Source of the DNA: Aromatoleum anaerobium
GTDB taxonomy: Bacteria; Pseudomonadota; Gammaproteobacteria; Burkholderiales; Rhodocyclaceae
NCBI RefSeq assembly: GCF_012910705.2
Contig: NZ_WTVG02000040.1
Location: 62,001 to 126,000, forward strand
Reading direction: 5' to 3'
DNA length: 64,000 nucleotides
Notes under the pieces: model-generated
The model's input: the letters and a program-made list of their open reading frames with translations, nothing else
The model's database searches: none
What the model was told of the DNA's origin: nothing
In this document: piece after piece, positions 9,001 to 20,492 of the stretch
Layout: the number at the start of each line of letters is the position of its first letter
Position numbering within the stretch: the stretch's first letter is position 1
Program-made: the position numbers and the translations under genes

Positions 9001-11371
9001 CGGCCGGGCCGCCGCTCAGCTCGCGCAGCGGGCACGGCCGTTCCGCATCCACCGCGGCGCTGACCGCACGCCACCTCGGGTCGACCTCGATGTCGGCGAG
9101 CTCAGCGCCGAGCTTGCGGCGCCAGTTCGGGTATTCGGACTCGCTCGTCCCCGGCAGGTTGACGCCTTCCAGCTGTCCGAGCACGTCCTCGAACTGCACC
9201 ACCGCGATCGCCGCCGGCGTGCGAGCGATGAAGCGATGCACCGCGACCGCGAGGCGCGGATCGTCGTCCGCGACGCGCGCCGGATCGGTGCCGGCCCCCT
9301 CGCCGACCCCCTCCCCGCATCCTTCTTCGGCGGCCAGCGCGGCGAGCAGCGCGCGCCGATCGGCCTCGCGGCGTTCGAGCTGGCGAGCGTGCATCCCCGG
9401 CTCGCGGTACATGCCAAGCCTGTCGCGCAGCTGCAGGTCGAAGCCGCTCCAGTAGCTGCGCAGCGTCGGCAGGTCGTGCGTCGATACCGACGCCACCGCC
9501 TGCGCCGGCCAGTCCCGCGGTGCCCTGAAACCGCCGGCGCCCCAGTCCTGCTCGAAATACAGCGGGCGGTACGAGAGGATCGCGTAGCGCGCCATCGCGT
9601 CGCGGACTCCCTGCGGCACGATGCCGAGGTCCTCGCCGATGACGACGCAGCGGTGGCGGCGGCTCTCGAGGCACAGCAGCCCGAGCAGCTCGTCCATCGG
9701 GTACGCGACGTAGGCGCCGACGCGGCGCGGCCGGTCGGTCGGCAGCCAGAACAGGCGCATCAGGCTCATCACGTGATCGATGCGCAGCGCGCCCGCGTGG
9801 CGCATGTTCGCGCGCAGCACCGCGAGGAAAGGTTCGAAGCACTCGGCCGCGAGGCGCTGCGGGATGACCGGAGGAAAACCCCAGTCCTGCCCTGCCGGGT
9901 TGAGCTCGTCGGGCGGCGCGCCGGCGTGGATGCCGAGCGCGTGCAGCTTCGGCCGCGCCCAGGTCTCCGAGCCGCCTTCGTTCACGCCCACCGCGAGGTC
10001 GCGGTACAGGCCGATCGCCATGCCGCGCGCCTGCGCCCGCGCGGCGACGCGGCGCAGCTGCGCTTCGGCCTGCCATTGCAGGTACTCGAAGAACTCGACG
10101 CGCTCCTCGTTGGCGAGGGCGAACGCTTCGACCGCTGGGCCGTCGATGTCGCGGTACGCCTCGGGCCAGACCGTCCAGCCCCAGACCGCGCGGTCGAGGC
10201 GAAAGAACCGTTCCTGCAGCGCGTCGAACAGCGCGTGCGCGCGCAGGCTGCGCCCGCCCTCGCGCTGGAAGTCGCGGAACAGCCCGGCGCGCTGCGTGTT
10301 GCGTTCGAGATGGACCGCGCGGAAGTGGCGATACAGCATCTCGAGTACTTCGAACTTCGCCGCAGCGACGCCGCCGTAGTCGACGAATTCGGTCGCCCGC
10401 AGCGTTTCGAGGCGCTGCCGGAACGCGGGCTCCTCGACGTGCTGGCGCGCGGCGGCGCATTCGCCGTAGTCGCGCGTCGTCTCGATCTCGATGTACAGCA
10501 CGTTGAGCCATTCGCGGCTCGACGGGCTGTACGGGCTGGCGCGTGCCGGGTCGTGCGGGAACAGCGCATGCAGCGGATTGACGCCGACGACGTGCGCGCC
10601 GGCATCGGCGGCGAGGTCGACGAGGCGCAGCAGGTCGCCGAAATCGCCGATCCCCCAGTTGCGCGACGAGCGCAGCGCGTACACCTGCACGGCCGGCCCC
10701 CACAGCCGGTCGCCGACGCATTGCGGCGCCGGGCGCGGCAGCTGGAAACAGGTCGCGGGGCAGATCGCGAGCGCCGCGCTGGCCAGTTCGCGCGGTGGCT
10801 GCGCGGGCTCGAAGAGCAGCAGCCGGTGGTGCCCCGGTGGCACGTCGATGGGGAGCTCCAACAGCGTCGGGCGGCGGCTGTCATCGCCACTCCCCTCAGC
10901 GTCCGGGACGGGAGCTCCGGGCGAGGCGGAGTCGGGCAGCGTGAGGTCGGCCGGGACGGGGTGCGGCACGACGACGCCGGAGCGCTCGCCGCCGTCTTCG
11001 AGCACGATGCGCCACGGCAGCGTGCGGCCGATGAACTCCGCCGGCAGGTTCGCCCTCAGCCGCAGCGGCGGCGTGCCGCCCTGCACGACCAGCAGCGGCG
11101 GCAGGATGCGCCGGCGCGCGGCGGCGCGCAGGTCCGCGAGGCAGGCCGCCGCCTCGGCCTGGTCGGCGACCGGATAGCCGAGTGCGGCGACGATATCGCG
11201 CTTTTTCACCTCGGGCACGACCGTGCGCTGGCCCCAGGCGTCCTCGTACTCGAGCGCGACGCCGAGATACACGCACAGCGCGTCGAGTCCCGTGCGCGCG
11301 TCGTCGCCGACGTCGTGCCCCTTGCCCGAGTCCGTGTGGATCACCCTCTCGCTCGCCGTCTCGCCGTCCAT
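6023..11371 (-). CDS. fused 4-alpha-glucanotransferase / maltooligosyl-trehalose synthase
   Basis: A 1,782-residue bifunctional GH77-GH13 protein. Residues 1 to about 790 are MalQ: the catalytic Asp is in ALRIDHVMSLMRLFWLP and the acid Glu in VVIGEDLGIVPQG. From about 797 (ATYRLQFHADFGFAAAEAV) the rest is TreY, with GLRIDHPDGLAEP and LVVEKIL as nucleophile and acid motifs. TreY isomerises the reducing end of maltodextrins to trehalose, which TreZ (next gene upstream) releases; MalQ rearranges the short glucans left over. Start chosen at MDGETASE (11371), 3 bases after GGGGGGA. The frame is open further upstream but overlaps treZ. Many bacteria encode the two halves separately. Confidence 0.93.
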   Translation of the reverse strand: MDGETASERVIHTDSGKGHDVGDDARTGLDALCVYLGVALEYEDAWGQRTVVPEVKKRDIVAALGYPVADQAEAAACLADLRAAARRRILPPLLVVQGGTPPLRLRANLPAEFIGRTLPWRIVLEDGGERSGVVVPHPVPADLTLPDSASPGAPVPDAEGSGDDSRRPTLLELPIDVPPGHHRLLLFEPAQPPRELASAALAICPATCFQLPRPAPQCVGDRLWGPAVQVYALRSSRNWGIGDFGDLLRLVDLAADAGAHVVGVNPLHALFPHDPARASPYSPSSREWLNVLYIEIETTRDYGECAAARQHVEEPAFRQRLETLRATEFVDYGGVAAAKFEVLEMLYRHFRAVHLERNTQRAGLFRDFQREGGRSLRAHALFDALQERFFRLDRAVWGWTVWPEAYRDIDGPAVEAFALANEERVEFFEYLQWQAEAQLRRVAARAQARGMAIGLYRDLAVGVNEGGSETWARPKLHALGIHAGAPPDELNPAGQDWGFPPVIPQRLAAECFEPFLAVLRANMRHAGALRIDHVMSLMRLFWLPTDRPRRVGAYVAYPMDELLGLLCLESRRHRCVVIGEDLGIVPQGVRDAMARYAILSYRPLYFEQDWGAGGFRAPRDWPAQAVASVSTHDLPTLRSYWSGFDLQLRDRLGMYREPGMHARQLERREADRRALLAALAAEEGCGEGVGEGAGTDPARVADDDPRLAVAVHRFIARTPAAIAVVQFEDVLGQLEGVNLPGTSESEYPNWRRKLGAELADIEVDPRWRAVSAAVDAERPCPLRELSGGPADFHPETAAIPRATYRLQFHADFGFAAAEAVLPYLAELGISHVYAAPFLKARPGSRHGYDIVDHQAVNPEIGSEADFDRYCARLAELGLGQVLDVVPNHVGVLGADNEWWLDVLENGEASEYADHFDIDWQPPFPELRGKVLLPVLGDQYGLVLEAGELRLDFCAERGEFSVHYFEHRFPVDPCDYPSILTPAVSARGAQSVVAAEQIELETLLAALRHLPPRDVADLALQTERRHNKNLFKQHLAALYERLPAVRARIEERLAAFNGRVGEAASFDALDALLARQAYRLASWRVAADDINYRRFFDINDLAALRMEVESVFEATHAQIFRWLAAGRVSGLRIDHPDGLAEPVAYFERLQARHAAICRELALARGTPPAGPEPALYLVVEKILAEFEPLPADWPVHGGTGYRFANLCNGLFVDSAQESRFSRIYRAFTGEARNFSEVLHEAKLLIMMHSLPGEVSGLAGLLHDIAQHDRRTRDFTRSRLRGALKEIVAGFPVYRTYIGPRGVSDTDRRYIERAVASAAARTRAGDATVLRFVRDVLVSAPTETAAELRPLKLRFVRRFQQFTAPVMAKSMEDTAFYRYNRLVSLNDVGGDPHTFGIAVQDFHAANERVAASHPFGLLGSSTHDSKRSEDVRARIDVLSEMPGAWRLALRRWRKLNERHKRRVNDALAPSCNDEYLLYQTLLGVWPAVAPDARGLAELARRVDAYMLKAAREAKRHTSWMNPEPGYEAALSGFVRRLFAGGLDNPFIADFLPFHARVSCFGCYNSLAMALLKLTAPGVPDIYQGCERWNYRLVDPDNRFPVDFAAARELLHGLQQDCPEGADEATRRNALAAMLDAMSDGRDDGRIKLYVLWRALAVRREFEQTMRFGRYVALETDGPAALHVVAFARVLGDDIVVVVASRLLFTLCRGDASLLRDAAIWQGTFVELPAFSEGRQWRDALCGQGVRPECAGNRCHLDVARLFGALPLALLVPQRERAVAVREAG

Positions 11372-11427
11372 CTTCCCCCCTTGTTGCAGCCCGGTTCCTG
11401 CGCCCTGCTTCCTGCACCTCGTTCCCG

Positions 11428-13410
11428 CTACGTGCCCGCGCGGCCCGGCGGCACGACATACGCCCGCACCGAGCACCGCGCGAGCTGCTGCGGTTGGTCC
11501 GCCTCCGGCCCGAGCGACGCGAACGGGGCGACGCCGAGGCGCTCGAACGTCGCTGCCGCCGCGTCGGCGAGATTGGCACGCAGCACGAGCGCGCCGCCGT
11601 CGGCGCACGGCCAGCGGATTTCGAACGCCTCGTCACCGTGCATCGTCGCCGTGCAGCCGCCGGCGACAATCTGCGGCACGCGCGGCACGACAAACTCGTG
11701 GCGCAATCCGAGCAGCTCCCGATAAAAGCTTAGCCATCGCTGCCCCGCTTCGCTTTCGCGCGCGCGCCAGTCGAGCTTGCTCGCGAGGAACGTCGCCTCG
11801 GCGCACGGATCGGGGATTTCGTGCCTGTGCCCGCCCTCGCCCTCACCCTCACCATCACCCTCACCCTCGCCGGCCGCGGAAAAATGCTCGAAACCGGCGA
11901 ACTCGCGCTTGCGGCCCTCCCGCACCGCGGTCGCCAGCTCGCCCTGGTAGTCGCAGAAATACAGGAAAGGCGTCTTCGCCCCGGCCTCTTCGCCCATGAA
12001 CATCAGCGGCGGCGAAGGGGCGAGCAACTGCAGCGCGACGACGGCGCGCAGCCTGTCGGGCGGGGCCAGCGTCACCAGCCGCTCGCCGAACGCGCGGTTG
12101 CCGACCTGGTCGTGGTTCTGCAGAAAATTGACGAACGCGGTCGGCGGCAGCGCGGCGCTGGACTCGCCGCGCGCCCTGCCATGGAACGGCGACAATTCGC
12201 CCTGGTAGGCGAAGCCTTCGGCGAGGCAGCGCACGAGGTGGCGCACCGGATGGTCCGCGTAGTCGGCGTAATAGCCGTCGCGCTCGCCGGTCAGCAGCAC
12301 GTGGGCGGCGTGGTGGAAGTCGTCGTTCCACTGCGCGTCGTAAGTGCCTGTGGACTGCGGCGCGCCGAGCCGCGACGCCTCGTTGTCGACGTGTTCGAGA
12401 ACCAGGTGGAGCTGGCGGTGGGTCGCGCGCGCACGTACCCACATCGACAGCTCCTCGAGGATGTGCCGGGGCGAGGCGTCGAAGATGCTCTGCACCGCGT
12501 CCAGCCGCAGGCCGTCGAAGCGATATTCCTCCAGCCAGTACAGCGCGTTGTGGATGAAGAATTGGCGCACCGTCGCGCTCGCGACGCCGTCGAACGCGAT
12601 CGCGCCGCCCCACGGCGTCGCGTATTCCGTCGTGAAGAACTGCGGCGTATAGACCTGCAGATAATTGCCGTCCGGGCCGAAATGGTTATAGACGACGTCG
12701 AGCAGCACCATCAGGCCGAGCCGGTGCGCGCTCTGCACGAAATGCTTCAGCTCGTCGGGGCTGCCGTAGGCCGCGTCGGGCGCGAACGGCAGCACGCCGT
12801 CGTAGCCCCAGCCGCGGTTGCCGGGGAAATCTGCGAGCGGCATCAGCTCGATCGCGGTGACGCCGAGCCGCGCCAGTTCGGCGAGCCTGCGCTCGGCAGC
12901 GTCGTAGCGTCCTTCCGGCGTGAACGTGCCGACGTGCAGTTCATAGATCACCGCCTCGTGCCACGGTCGCCCGTGCCAGGCGCCGTCCTCCCAGCTGAAC
13001 TGCCGCGGGTCGACGAGCAGGCTCGGGCCGTGGACATCCTGCGGGTTGAAGCGCGACGCCGGGTCCGGCACTTCGAGCTGGCCGTCGAGCCGGAACATGT
13101 AGAGATCGCCCGCCCGCGCCTCTCCCACCCGGCAGCTGTGCCACCCTTCGGACTTCGCGCACGGGACGTAATGCTTCGCTCCCGACGGCGTGATGAGGCA
13201 CAGCTCGACGTGCTTGGTCGCCGGCGCCCACAGGCGGAAGCGGTAGCCGGCGCTCTCATCGTGTTCGTCGATGCGCTCCGGCCCGAACGGCATGCGGTGC
13301 ATATGGTGCGACGGCCCATGGTGCGATGGCCGCCCCGGACGGAGGCCACCGTATTCCAGCTCCGGGGATTTTCGGCCGGGGATCCCGGTATCGCGGTAAT
13401 GCATGTTCAT
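11428..13410 (-). CDS. treZ: maltooligosyl-trehalose trehalohydrolase
   Basis: A 660-residue GH13 enzyme that cleaves trehalose from maltooligosyl-trehalose made by TreY. An N-terminal beta-sandwich ([15 protein letters not shown]) is followed by the barrel, with [23 protein letters not shown], nucleophile Asp in [22 protein letters not shown] and [12 protein letters not shown]. Residues about 514-527 are a (Gly-Glu/Asp) repeat encoded by a hexanucleotide tandem repeat (11832-11869). The start overlaps the glgC stop (ATGA). TreY follows downstream, so the two-step TreYZ route is complete. Confidence 0.95.
   Translation of the reverse strand: MNMHYRDTGIPGRKSPELEYGGLRPGRPSHHGPSHHMHRMPFGPERIDEHDESAGYRFRLWAPATKHVELCLITPSGAKHYVPCAKSEGWHSCRVGEARAGDLYMFRLDGQLEVPDPASRFNPQDVHGPSLLVDPRQFSWEDGAWHGRPWHEAVIYELHVGTFTPEGRYDAAERRLAELARLGVTAIELMPLADFPGNRGWGYDGVLPFAPDAAYGSPDELKHFVQSAHRLGLMVLLDVVYNHFGPDGNYLQVYTPQFFTTEYATPWGGAIAFDGVASATVRQFFIHNALYWLEEYRFDGLRLDAVQSIFDASPRHILEELSMWVRARATHRQLHLVLEHVDNEASRLGAPQSTGTYDAQWNDDFHHAAHVLLTGERDGYYADYADHPVRHLVRCLAEGFAYQGELSPFHGRARGESSAALPPTAFVNFLQNHDQVGNRAFGERLVTLAPPDRLRAVVALQLLAPSPPLMFMGEEAGAKTPFLYFCDYQGELATAVREGRKREFAGFEHFSAAGEGEGDGEGEGEGGHRHEIPDPCAEATFLASKLDWRARESEAGQRWLSFYRELLGLRHEFVVPRVPQIVAGGCTATMHGDEAFEIRWPCADGGALVLRANLADAAAATFERLGVAPFASLGPEADQPQQLARCSVRAYVVPPGRAGT
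11832..11869. repeat. hexanucleotide tandem repeat (CCCTCR) inside treZ
   Basis: About six imperfect copies of a 6-base unit (CCCTCA/CCCTCG, one CCATCA), encoding alternating Gly-Glu/Asp. Changes in copy number would stay in frame and alter only a surface loop. Confidence 0.8.
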
Positions 13411-14621
13411 GGCTTGAGCTGTCCCTTGCCGACGACGACGACGCCGGATTCGCTGATGTGGAAACGCTGGCGGTCGGCCTCCAGGTCGTAGCCGATCTTC
13501 ATGCCAGGGGGAACGAAGTTGTACTGGTCGATGATCGCGCGGCGCACCCGCGCGCCCTGGCCGATGACCGAGCGGTCCATGATGATCGAATCGACGACCT
13601 CGGCCCCCTCCTCGACGACGACTTCGCGGCGCAGCAGCGAGCGCTCGATGATCGCCCGGCGGATCACGACGCCGGCGCCGAGCGAGGCGCTGCGGATGTG
13701 GCCGTCATGGACCTGGGCGGCCTCGGTCTGGTCGGGATTTGCGTAGATCGGCCAGTGCGGGTTCGACATGCAGAATTTCGGAAATTCGCCGAGGGTGTCG
13801 AAGTTGGCCTCGTAATATGCATCGATCGTGCCGACGTCGCGCCAGTACGCCGGCTCCTCGTAGTCGCGGATGCCGCGCATGCGGTTCGTCGTGAAGTCGT
13901 ACGCCATCACGCGGTTGCGCTCGGCCATCGCCGGCAGCAGGTTCTTGCCGAAATCGTGGCCGCCGCGCGAATGCGCGCGCATCAGCGCGTCGACGAGGAG
14001 ATCGGCGGAAAACACGTAGTTGCCCATCGACGCCAGCGCGTGGCCCGGCCGCCCGGGCATCGGCTCGGCCGATTCCGGCTTCTCGCGGAAATCGCGGATG
14101 CGCCCGGCGCTGTCGGTGCGGATGATGCCGAACGAACTCGTGTGTTCGAGCGGCACGGGGAGCGCCGCGACGGTCGCGTCGGCCTGCGTCGCGATGTGGA
14201 ATTCGATCATCTGGCGCAGATCCATGCGGTATACATGGTCCGCGCCGAACACCACGACCAGCTCCGGCTTCACCAGGTCAATGAGGTGCAGGTTCTGGTA
14301 CACCGAATCCGCGGTCCCCTGGAACCACTCCGGCCCGTGCTGCATCTGCGGCGGCACGACCGTGACATAGTGGTGCGGAATCAGCGGACTCATGACCCAC
14401 GAGCGCCGGATGTGCTCGATCAGCGATTGCGACTTGTACTGCACCAGCAGGTAGATCGAATAGATCTCGGAGTTGACGAGGTTCGACAGCACGAAATCGA
14501 CGATGCGGTGGCGTCCGTTGAAAGGCACCGACGGTTTCGACCGCTCCGCCGTCAGCGGGTGCAGGCGGCTACCCTCACCACCCGCCATGACGAACGCAAG
14601 CACTGATTTGCCGGCAATCAT
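13407..14621 (-). CDS. glgC: glucose-1-phosphate adenylyltransferase
   Basis: A 404-residue ADP-glucose pyrophosphorylase, the committed and usually allosterically controlled step of glycogen synthesis. The N-terminal [21 protein letters not shown] is the catalytic/ATP loop. [10 protein letters not shown] contains the catalytic Asp, and [20 protein letters not shown] the glucose-1-phosphate region. The last about 120 residues form the left-handed beta-helix. GGAGG lies six bases before the ATG. It is four bases downstream of the topoisomerase gene and ATGA-coupled to treZ. Homotetrameric and cytosolic in known bacteria. Confidence 0.96.
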   Translation of the reverse strand: MIAGKSVLAFVMAGGEGSRLHPLTAERSKPSVPFNGRHRIVDFVLSNLVNSEIYSIYLLVQYKSQSLIEHIRRSWVMSPLIPHHYVTVVPPQMQHGPEWFQGTADSVYQNLHLIDLVKPELVVVFGADHVYRMDLRQMIEFHIATQADATVAALPVPLEHTSSFGIIRTDSAGRIRDFREKPESAEPMPGRPGHALASMGNYVFSADLLVDALMRAHSRGGHDFGKNLLPAMAERNRVMAYDFTTNRMRGIRDYEEPAYWRDVGTIDAYYEANFDTLGEFPKFCMSNPHWPIYANPDQTEAAQVHDGHIRSASLGAGVVIRRAIIERSLLRREVVVEEGAEVVDSIIMDRSVIGQGARVRRAIIDQYNFVPPGMKIGYDLEADRQRFHISESGVVVVGKGQLKP

Positions 14622-14624
14622 GAT

Positions 14625-15744
14625 TCACCTCCAAGCAAGCACATGCCGCGGCGCGGGCACCGCGGACAACGAAATGGGAGAGCAGCCGCGCCGTGCCGCG
14701 CCCCGCCCCGCGGAGCCGGACGGGCCGGGTGCCGGGGTCCGGGCGGCATTCCGGGCGTGGCGCAGGCGGCTTTCGAGCATCCGGTGCAGCGCGATCTCGT
14801 TGCGCGACAGACCGCGCACGCCCTCGTCCGCGGCCGCGGGGACGTAGTCGTCGAGCACCTCGCCGCCGAGGTAGCGGTCGAAGATCACCGGGCAGATGTA
14901 GCTCGAGCGCGTCACCGCGGCGGTGTTGCCGAGTTCCGCGGCCACCGCCTTGACGCAATCGACGAGCACCCGCGACGCCGCGCGCTCGCTGTCGGCCGGA
15001 CCCGCCGCGGCGAGGAATTCCGCCGCCCGCAGCGTACCGCCCCAGGTGCGGAAATCCTTCGCCGTGAACGGGCCGATGGCCTCGCGCAGGTACGCGTTGA
15101 GTTCGGCCGCCTGCACCGGGCGCAGCGTGCCGTGCTCGTCCTCGCACTGGAACAGCGCGCTGCCGGGCAGCGCGAGCAGGCGCGCGATGCTGGCGGCGAG
15201 GCCCCGGTCGCGCAGCTCCCGGTACTGGTGCACGCCGTGCTTGCCCCGATACGAGAAAACGATGCGGTGGCCTTCGAGGCGCACGTGCCGCTTGCGCAGC
15301 GTCGTCAGCCCGTAGCTGCGGTACTGGCGCAGGTAGCTCGCGCTGCCGACACGGAAATGCACGCGGTGCAGCAGCCGCGTCAGCAACGCCAGGACTTTGC
15401 GGCGCGGCATCCCGGACAGGCGCAGGTCGGTGCGCGTGACTTCACGCAGCCTCGGCAGCGCCGCGGCGAAGCGGGCCAGCCGGCGCCATTTGCGCATCGC
15501 GCTGTTCTGCACGAAGTCGGCGTGATAGCGGTACTGCAGGCGACCGCGCGCGTCACGTCCGAACGCCTGCAGCTCGTCGTCCGGGTCCGGGCTGACGAAC
15601 ACGTCGGTGTAGGCCGGCGGCACCGCGAGCGATGCGATCCGCGCCAGCCCTTCGGCGTCGCGATACGCCGTGCCATCCGGCCAGACGTAGCGGAACCCGC
15701 CTTCGTCGAGCGCAATGCGGCGCAGATAACTCGCCTGCAGCACT

Positions 15745-15761
<17 letters not shown>
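14625..15761 (-). CDS. DNA topoisomerase IB (poxvirus type)
   Basis: A 378-residue enzyme of the eukaryal/viral type IB family found in scattered bacteria. N-terminal domain: YLRRIALDEGGFRYVWPDG and FVSPDPDDELQAFGRDARGR. Catalytic domain: QYRSYGLTTLRKRHV, KDFRTWGGTLRAAEFL and the C-terminal SSYICPVIFDRY carrying the likely nucleophilic Tyr. Start at MPNRTEV (15761) is supported by GGAGGGGAGG just upstream and overlaps glgX by 17 bases. A swivelase between glgX and glgC is unexpected. Similar couplings of topIB with stress genes are known to me only in general terms, so its role here is open. Confidence 0.88.
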
Positions 15762-18020
<2,259 letters not shown>

Positions 18021-18024
<4 letters not shown>

Positions 18025-18119
18025 CGCGCCACCCCGCTGGTCGCAGTCGATGTTGCCACTCGTCCGGACGGCTCGGTACGCTGCGGCTGGCGGGACGTCG
18101 TATGGAAGCCGTGGCTCAT
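18021..18119 (-). CDS. 32-residue translationally coupled small ORF
   Basis: Begins ATGAGCCACGG and ends TGA. It is joined by ATGA overlaps to mscS upstream (18116-18119) and to glgX downstream (18021-18024). The peptide is Ser/Thr/Arg-rich with no membrane segment and no family I recognise. There is no separate Shine-Dalgarno, so translation would depend on ribosomes finishing mscS. It may be a real small protein or simply a translational coupler keeping glgX expression tied to mscS. Confidence 0.4.
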
Positions 18120-19237
18120 GGCGTGATCGACTCCTCGCGCACCGCCGGGCCTTCCGGCATGCCGACGCGCGCCGCCGCGGGCTCGCTCGTCTCCGCGTCG
18201 CGCAGCAGCGCCGTGCGCAGCTGGGGCAGGTACTGCGGGTAGTCCTGCTGCATGTACGCGATCAGCTGCTCGCGGACCTTGCAGCGCAACTCCCAGCCGC
18301 TTCCCGCATCCGCGGTGCTGACGAGCACGCGCAGCTGCATCGCCCGCTCGGAGACGTCGGTGACCTGCAGCACGCACACGCGCTGGTCCCATTCGGGCGC
18401 GGCCTCGACGATGCGCTGCAGTTCCTCGCGCAGCGGCGGCACCGGCATGCGGAAATCCACCCACAGGAATACCGAGCCGATGAGGTCCGACGTCTGGCGC
18501 GTCCAGTTCTGGAACGGATGCTGGATGAAATACTCGAGCGGCACGATCAGCCGCCGGTCGTCCCAGATCCGCACGACGACGTACGTCTCGGTGATTTCCT
18601 CGACGCGCCCCCATTCGTCCTCGACGATCAGCACGTCGTCGATGCGGATCGGCTGCGTCAGCGCGATCTGCAGGCCGGCGATCAGGTTGCCGAGCACCGG
18701 GCGCGCGGCAAGGCCGGCGACGATGCCGGCGAGGCCCGCCGAGGCGAGCAGGCTCGCGCCGAGCTGGCGCACGTTCGGAAACGTCATCAGCATCGAGCCG
18801 ACGCCGAGGACGCCGACGATGAACATCGTGATGCGCGCGAGCACCCGTACCTGCGTCTGCACACTGCGCGCGCGCAGGTTGTCCGTAACGGTGGTCGGGT
18901 GACGCGTGGCGATGACGTCGGCCACGGCCGCGATGAGCCGCACGACGAACACCGTCACCAGCAGGATGATGGCGATCGACAGCGCCTGGCGCAGGCCGAT
19001 GAGCAAACCCGCCGGCAGCGGCGCGTCGGCGAGCGACAGATGAACCAGCAGCAGCGGGATCAGGAACTGCGACGTGCGCCGCGTATAGGCGACGATCCGG
19101 TCCGCAAGCACGAAGCGGGCGGCCGCGCGACGCGCGATGACATGCAGCACGAAATGCAGCGCCAGCCCGACCAGCGCCGCGCCGACGATCTGCAAGGTCA
19201 CGGCGATCCACGGATGGCTCGCCAGCACATCTCTCAT
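18116..19237 (-). CDS. MscS-family mechanosensitive channel
   Basis: A 373-residue membrane protein with about five hydrophobic helices. The pore-lining TM3 region reads LGASLLASAGLAGIVAGLAARPVLGNLIAG, Gly/Ala-rich as in MscS. After it come the beta domain (DDVLIVEDEWGRVEEITETYVVVRIWDDRRLIVPLEYF) and a cytoplasmic C-terminal domain. It releases solutes at hypo-osmotic shock, which fits an operon that builds trehalose and glycogen. GGGGGAGG precedes the ATG. Probably cotranscribed with the DUF4142 gene 135 bases upstream, as I see no promoter between them. Confidence 0.9.
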   Translation of the reverse strand: MRDVLASHPWIAVTLQIVGAALVGLALHFVLHVIARRAAARFVLADRIVAYTRRTSQFLIPLLLVHLSLADAPLPAGLLIGLRQALSIAIILLVTVFVVRLIAAVADVIATRHPTTVTDNLRARSVQTQVRVLARITMFIVGVLGVGSMLMTFPNVRQLGASLLASAGLAGIVAGLAARPVLGNLIAGLQIALTQPIRIDDVLIVEDEWGRVEEITETYVVVRIWDDRRLIVPLEYFIQHPFQNWTRQTSDLIGSVFLWVDFRMPVPPLREELQRIVEAAPEWDQRVCVLQVTDVSERAMQLRVLVSTADAGSGWELRCKVREQLIAYMQQDYPQYLPQLRTALLRDAETSEPAAARVGMPEGPAVREESITP

Positions 19238-19372
19238 GGCCGCCTCCCCCTGGCGACTGGCATGGCGGCGGGGCCGGGCGGCGTCGTCCGGCCGCCACCA
19301 TGCGATTGAACGCTCCGCGTGCAGCTCATCGGCCCTGCGGGACGAGCGCCGACAGGGATGCGCTCACCGTTC

Positions 19373-20071
19373 TCATTGCGCCGCCGTGCCGGCCGGCTGC
19401 AACTGCTGCGCCAGTTCGAGGTGGCTGCGCAGCACGCCCAGCGTCTCTTCGGCGAACGCCTTCAGGTCCGGATCCTGCCCGTCCCGCGCCTGGCGCTCGA
19501 ACAGCGTGATCGTCTCCCGGTGCGCGCTGGCGCCGAAGTTTTCCAGGTACGCGCGGTCGATTTCCGCACCCGACAGCTTCTCGAGCTCGTCCAGCTTGCC
19601 CTGAACCGCGGGATCGATCGTCATGCTCACCGTCATGCCCTTGCTCGTGGCGAGGCTCTTGAGCTTCTCGTTGGCTTGCGTATGGTCCTTCTGCAGCTTC
19701 TCGGCGAAGGACTTCACTTTCGGATCTGCCCCTTTCGTCGCCGCCAGCCCGCTGGCCTCGACTTCGGCAAGCCCGCGCGACATGGCTTCGGAAATGAACG
19801 AACGGTCGACCCCGGCGATCGGTCCGGCAGTAGGCCCGCCCGGCGCCGTCCCGGTTCCTGCTGCGCTGCCGGCGGCCCCGTCCGCCGGCGGAGTGACGGT
19901 CGGCGGCGGGCTCGGCACGGTCGCGGGGTTCACGGGCTCCGGAACGGTCGGGGTGCCGGTCGGATTCGGCGGCGGAACTTCGTCCGCCCGGTCGCACGCC
20001 GCCGCTCCCATCACCACGCCGGCGGCGAGCGCAAGAATCTTCGCTCGGGCTTGAATGCGACTTTTTTCCAT
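19373..20071 (-). CDS. DUF4142 lipoprotein
   Basis: A 232-residue exported lipoprotein. The signal peptide ends in the lipobox GAAAC. A low-complexity Pro/Thr/Gly linker (about residues 27-80) follows, then a DUF4142 four-helix domain (FISEAMSRGLAEVEASGLAA, KSFAEKLQKDHTQANEKL, AYLENFGASAHRETITLFE) of ferritin-like fold. Start at MEKSRIQ is supported by AGGAGG. The function of DUF4142 proteins is not established; they are often stress-induced periplasmic proteins. It has a sigma-54-type promoter at 20186-20200 and is the first gene of the minus-strand glycogen operon if readthrough occurs. Confidence 0.88.
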   Translation of the reverse strand: MEKSRIQARAKILALAAGVVMGAAACDRADEVPPPNPTGTPTVPEPVNPATVPSPPPTVTPPADGAAGSAAGTGTAPGGPTAGPIAGVDRSFISEAMSRGLAEVEASGLAATKGADPKVKSFAEKLQKDHTQANEKLKSLATSKGMTVSMTIDPAVQGKLDELEKLSGAEIDRAYLENFGASAHRETITLFERQARDGQDPDLKAFAEETLGVLRSHLELAQQLQPAGTAAQ

Positions 20072-20185
20072 GGGACCTCCTGTCATTTTTCCGGATCGGG
20101 CCGTTGCGGCCTCCGTGCCTGGCCGTGGGGCCGTGAACGCTCATGCACGGGGCGGTCCACGCCCGGCCGAGCAGTGGGGAATGAC

Positions 20186-20200
20186 GCATTTTGCGTGCCC
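20186..20200 (-). promoter_or_regulatory. sigma-54 promoter for DUF4142 and possibly the glycogen operon
   Basis: Minus strand GGGCACGCAAAATGC: perfect -24 box, -12 ATGC instead of TTGC, correct spacing. Predicted start near 20174, about 100 bases upstream of the ATG. The GTAA/TTAC motif lies 126-143 bases further upstream. Confidence 0.65.
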
Positions 20201-20325
20201 GCTGTTCGGGAGGTGCAGAAGGAAGCGCCCTGCTTGAAGGTTTTCGCGTTGCGCGTCGGGGTCCTGCAGCCACGCGGGGCTTGCTCCGCGGACAGCTTCG
20301 CGGGCCCGGCCGTGCCGGGGCAATT

Positions 20326-20343
20326 CTTACTCCCGGGATGTAA
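20326..20343. promoter_or_regulatory. putative enhancer site between DUF4142 and rpoN
   Basis: CTTAC-TCCCGGGA-TGTAA, the recurring motif with an 8-base rather than 7-base spacer. The preceding CAATT is shared with the copy at 41739. It lies between two divergent -24/-12 elements. Confidence 0.6.
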
Positions 20344-20417
20344 AACGTGCTTGCCGAAGTGCGCAGCCAAGGCTGGCAGGAGTCCCCCACGCCGCGGCTC
20401 GGCAAGCCTCGACTGTC

Positions 20418-20432
20418 TGGCACGACTATTGC
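20418..20432 (+). promoter_or_regulatory. sigma-54 promoter for rpoN
   Basis: TGGCACGACTATTGC is a perfect match to TGGCACG-N4-TTGC. Predicted start near 20444, 49 bases before the rpoN ATG. It implies that sigma-54 promotes transcription of its own gene. Confidence 0.85.
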
Positions 20433-20492
20433 GGCGGAATGGCGGGCGCCCGGCGAAAAAAGGCGCACTTTTCCCAGCCAGCAGGAGATGCC

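Noticed and set aside
8630-11725. Open frame of about 1,030 codons on the plus strand across malQ-treY and treZ
   Set aside because: It is an antisense shadow produced by high GC at the third codon position; the Arg/Ala/Val-rich protein has no recognisable domain, while the opposite strand is clearly MalQ-TreY.
11832-11869. Repeat in treZ as a CRISPR or regulatory array
   Set aside because: The units are six bases, uninterrupted by spacers, and lie inside a coding sequence in frame.
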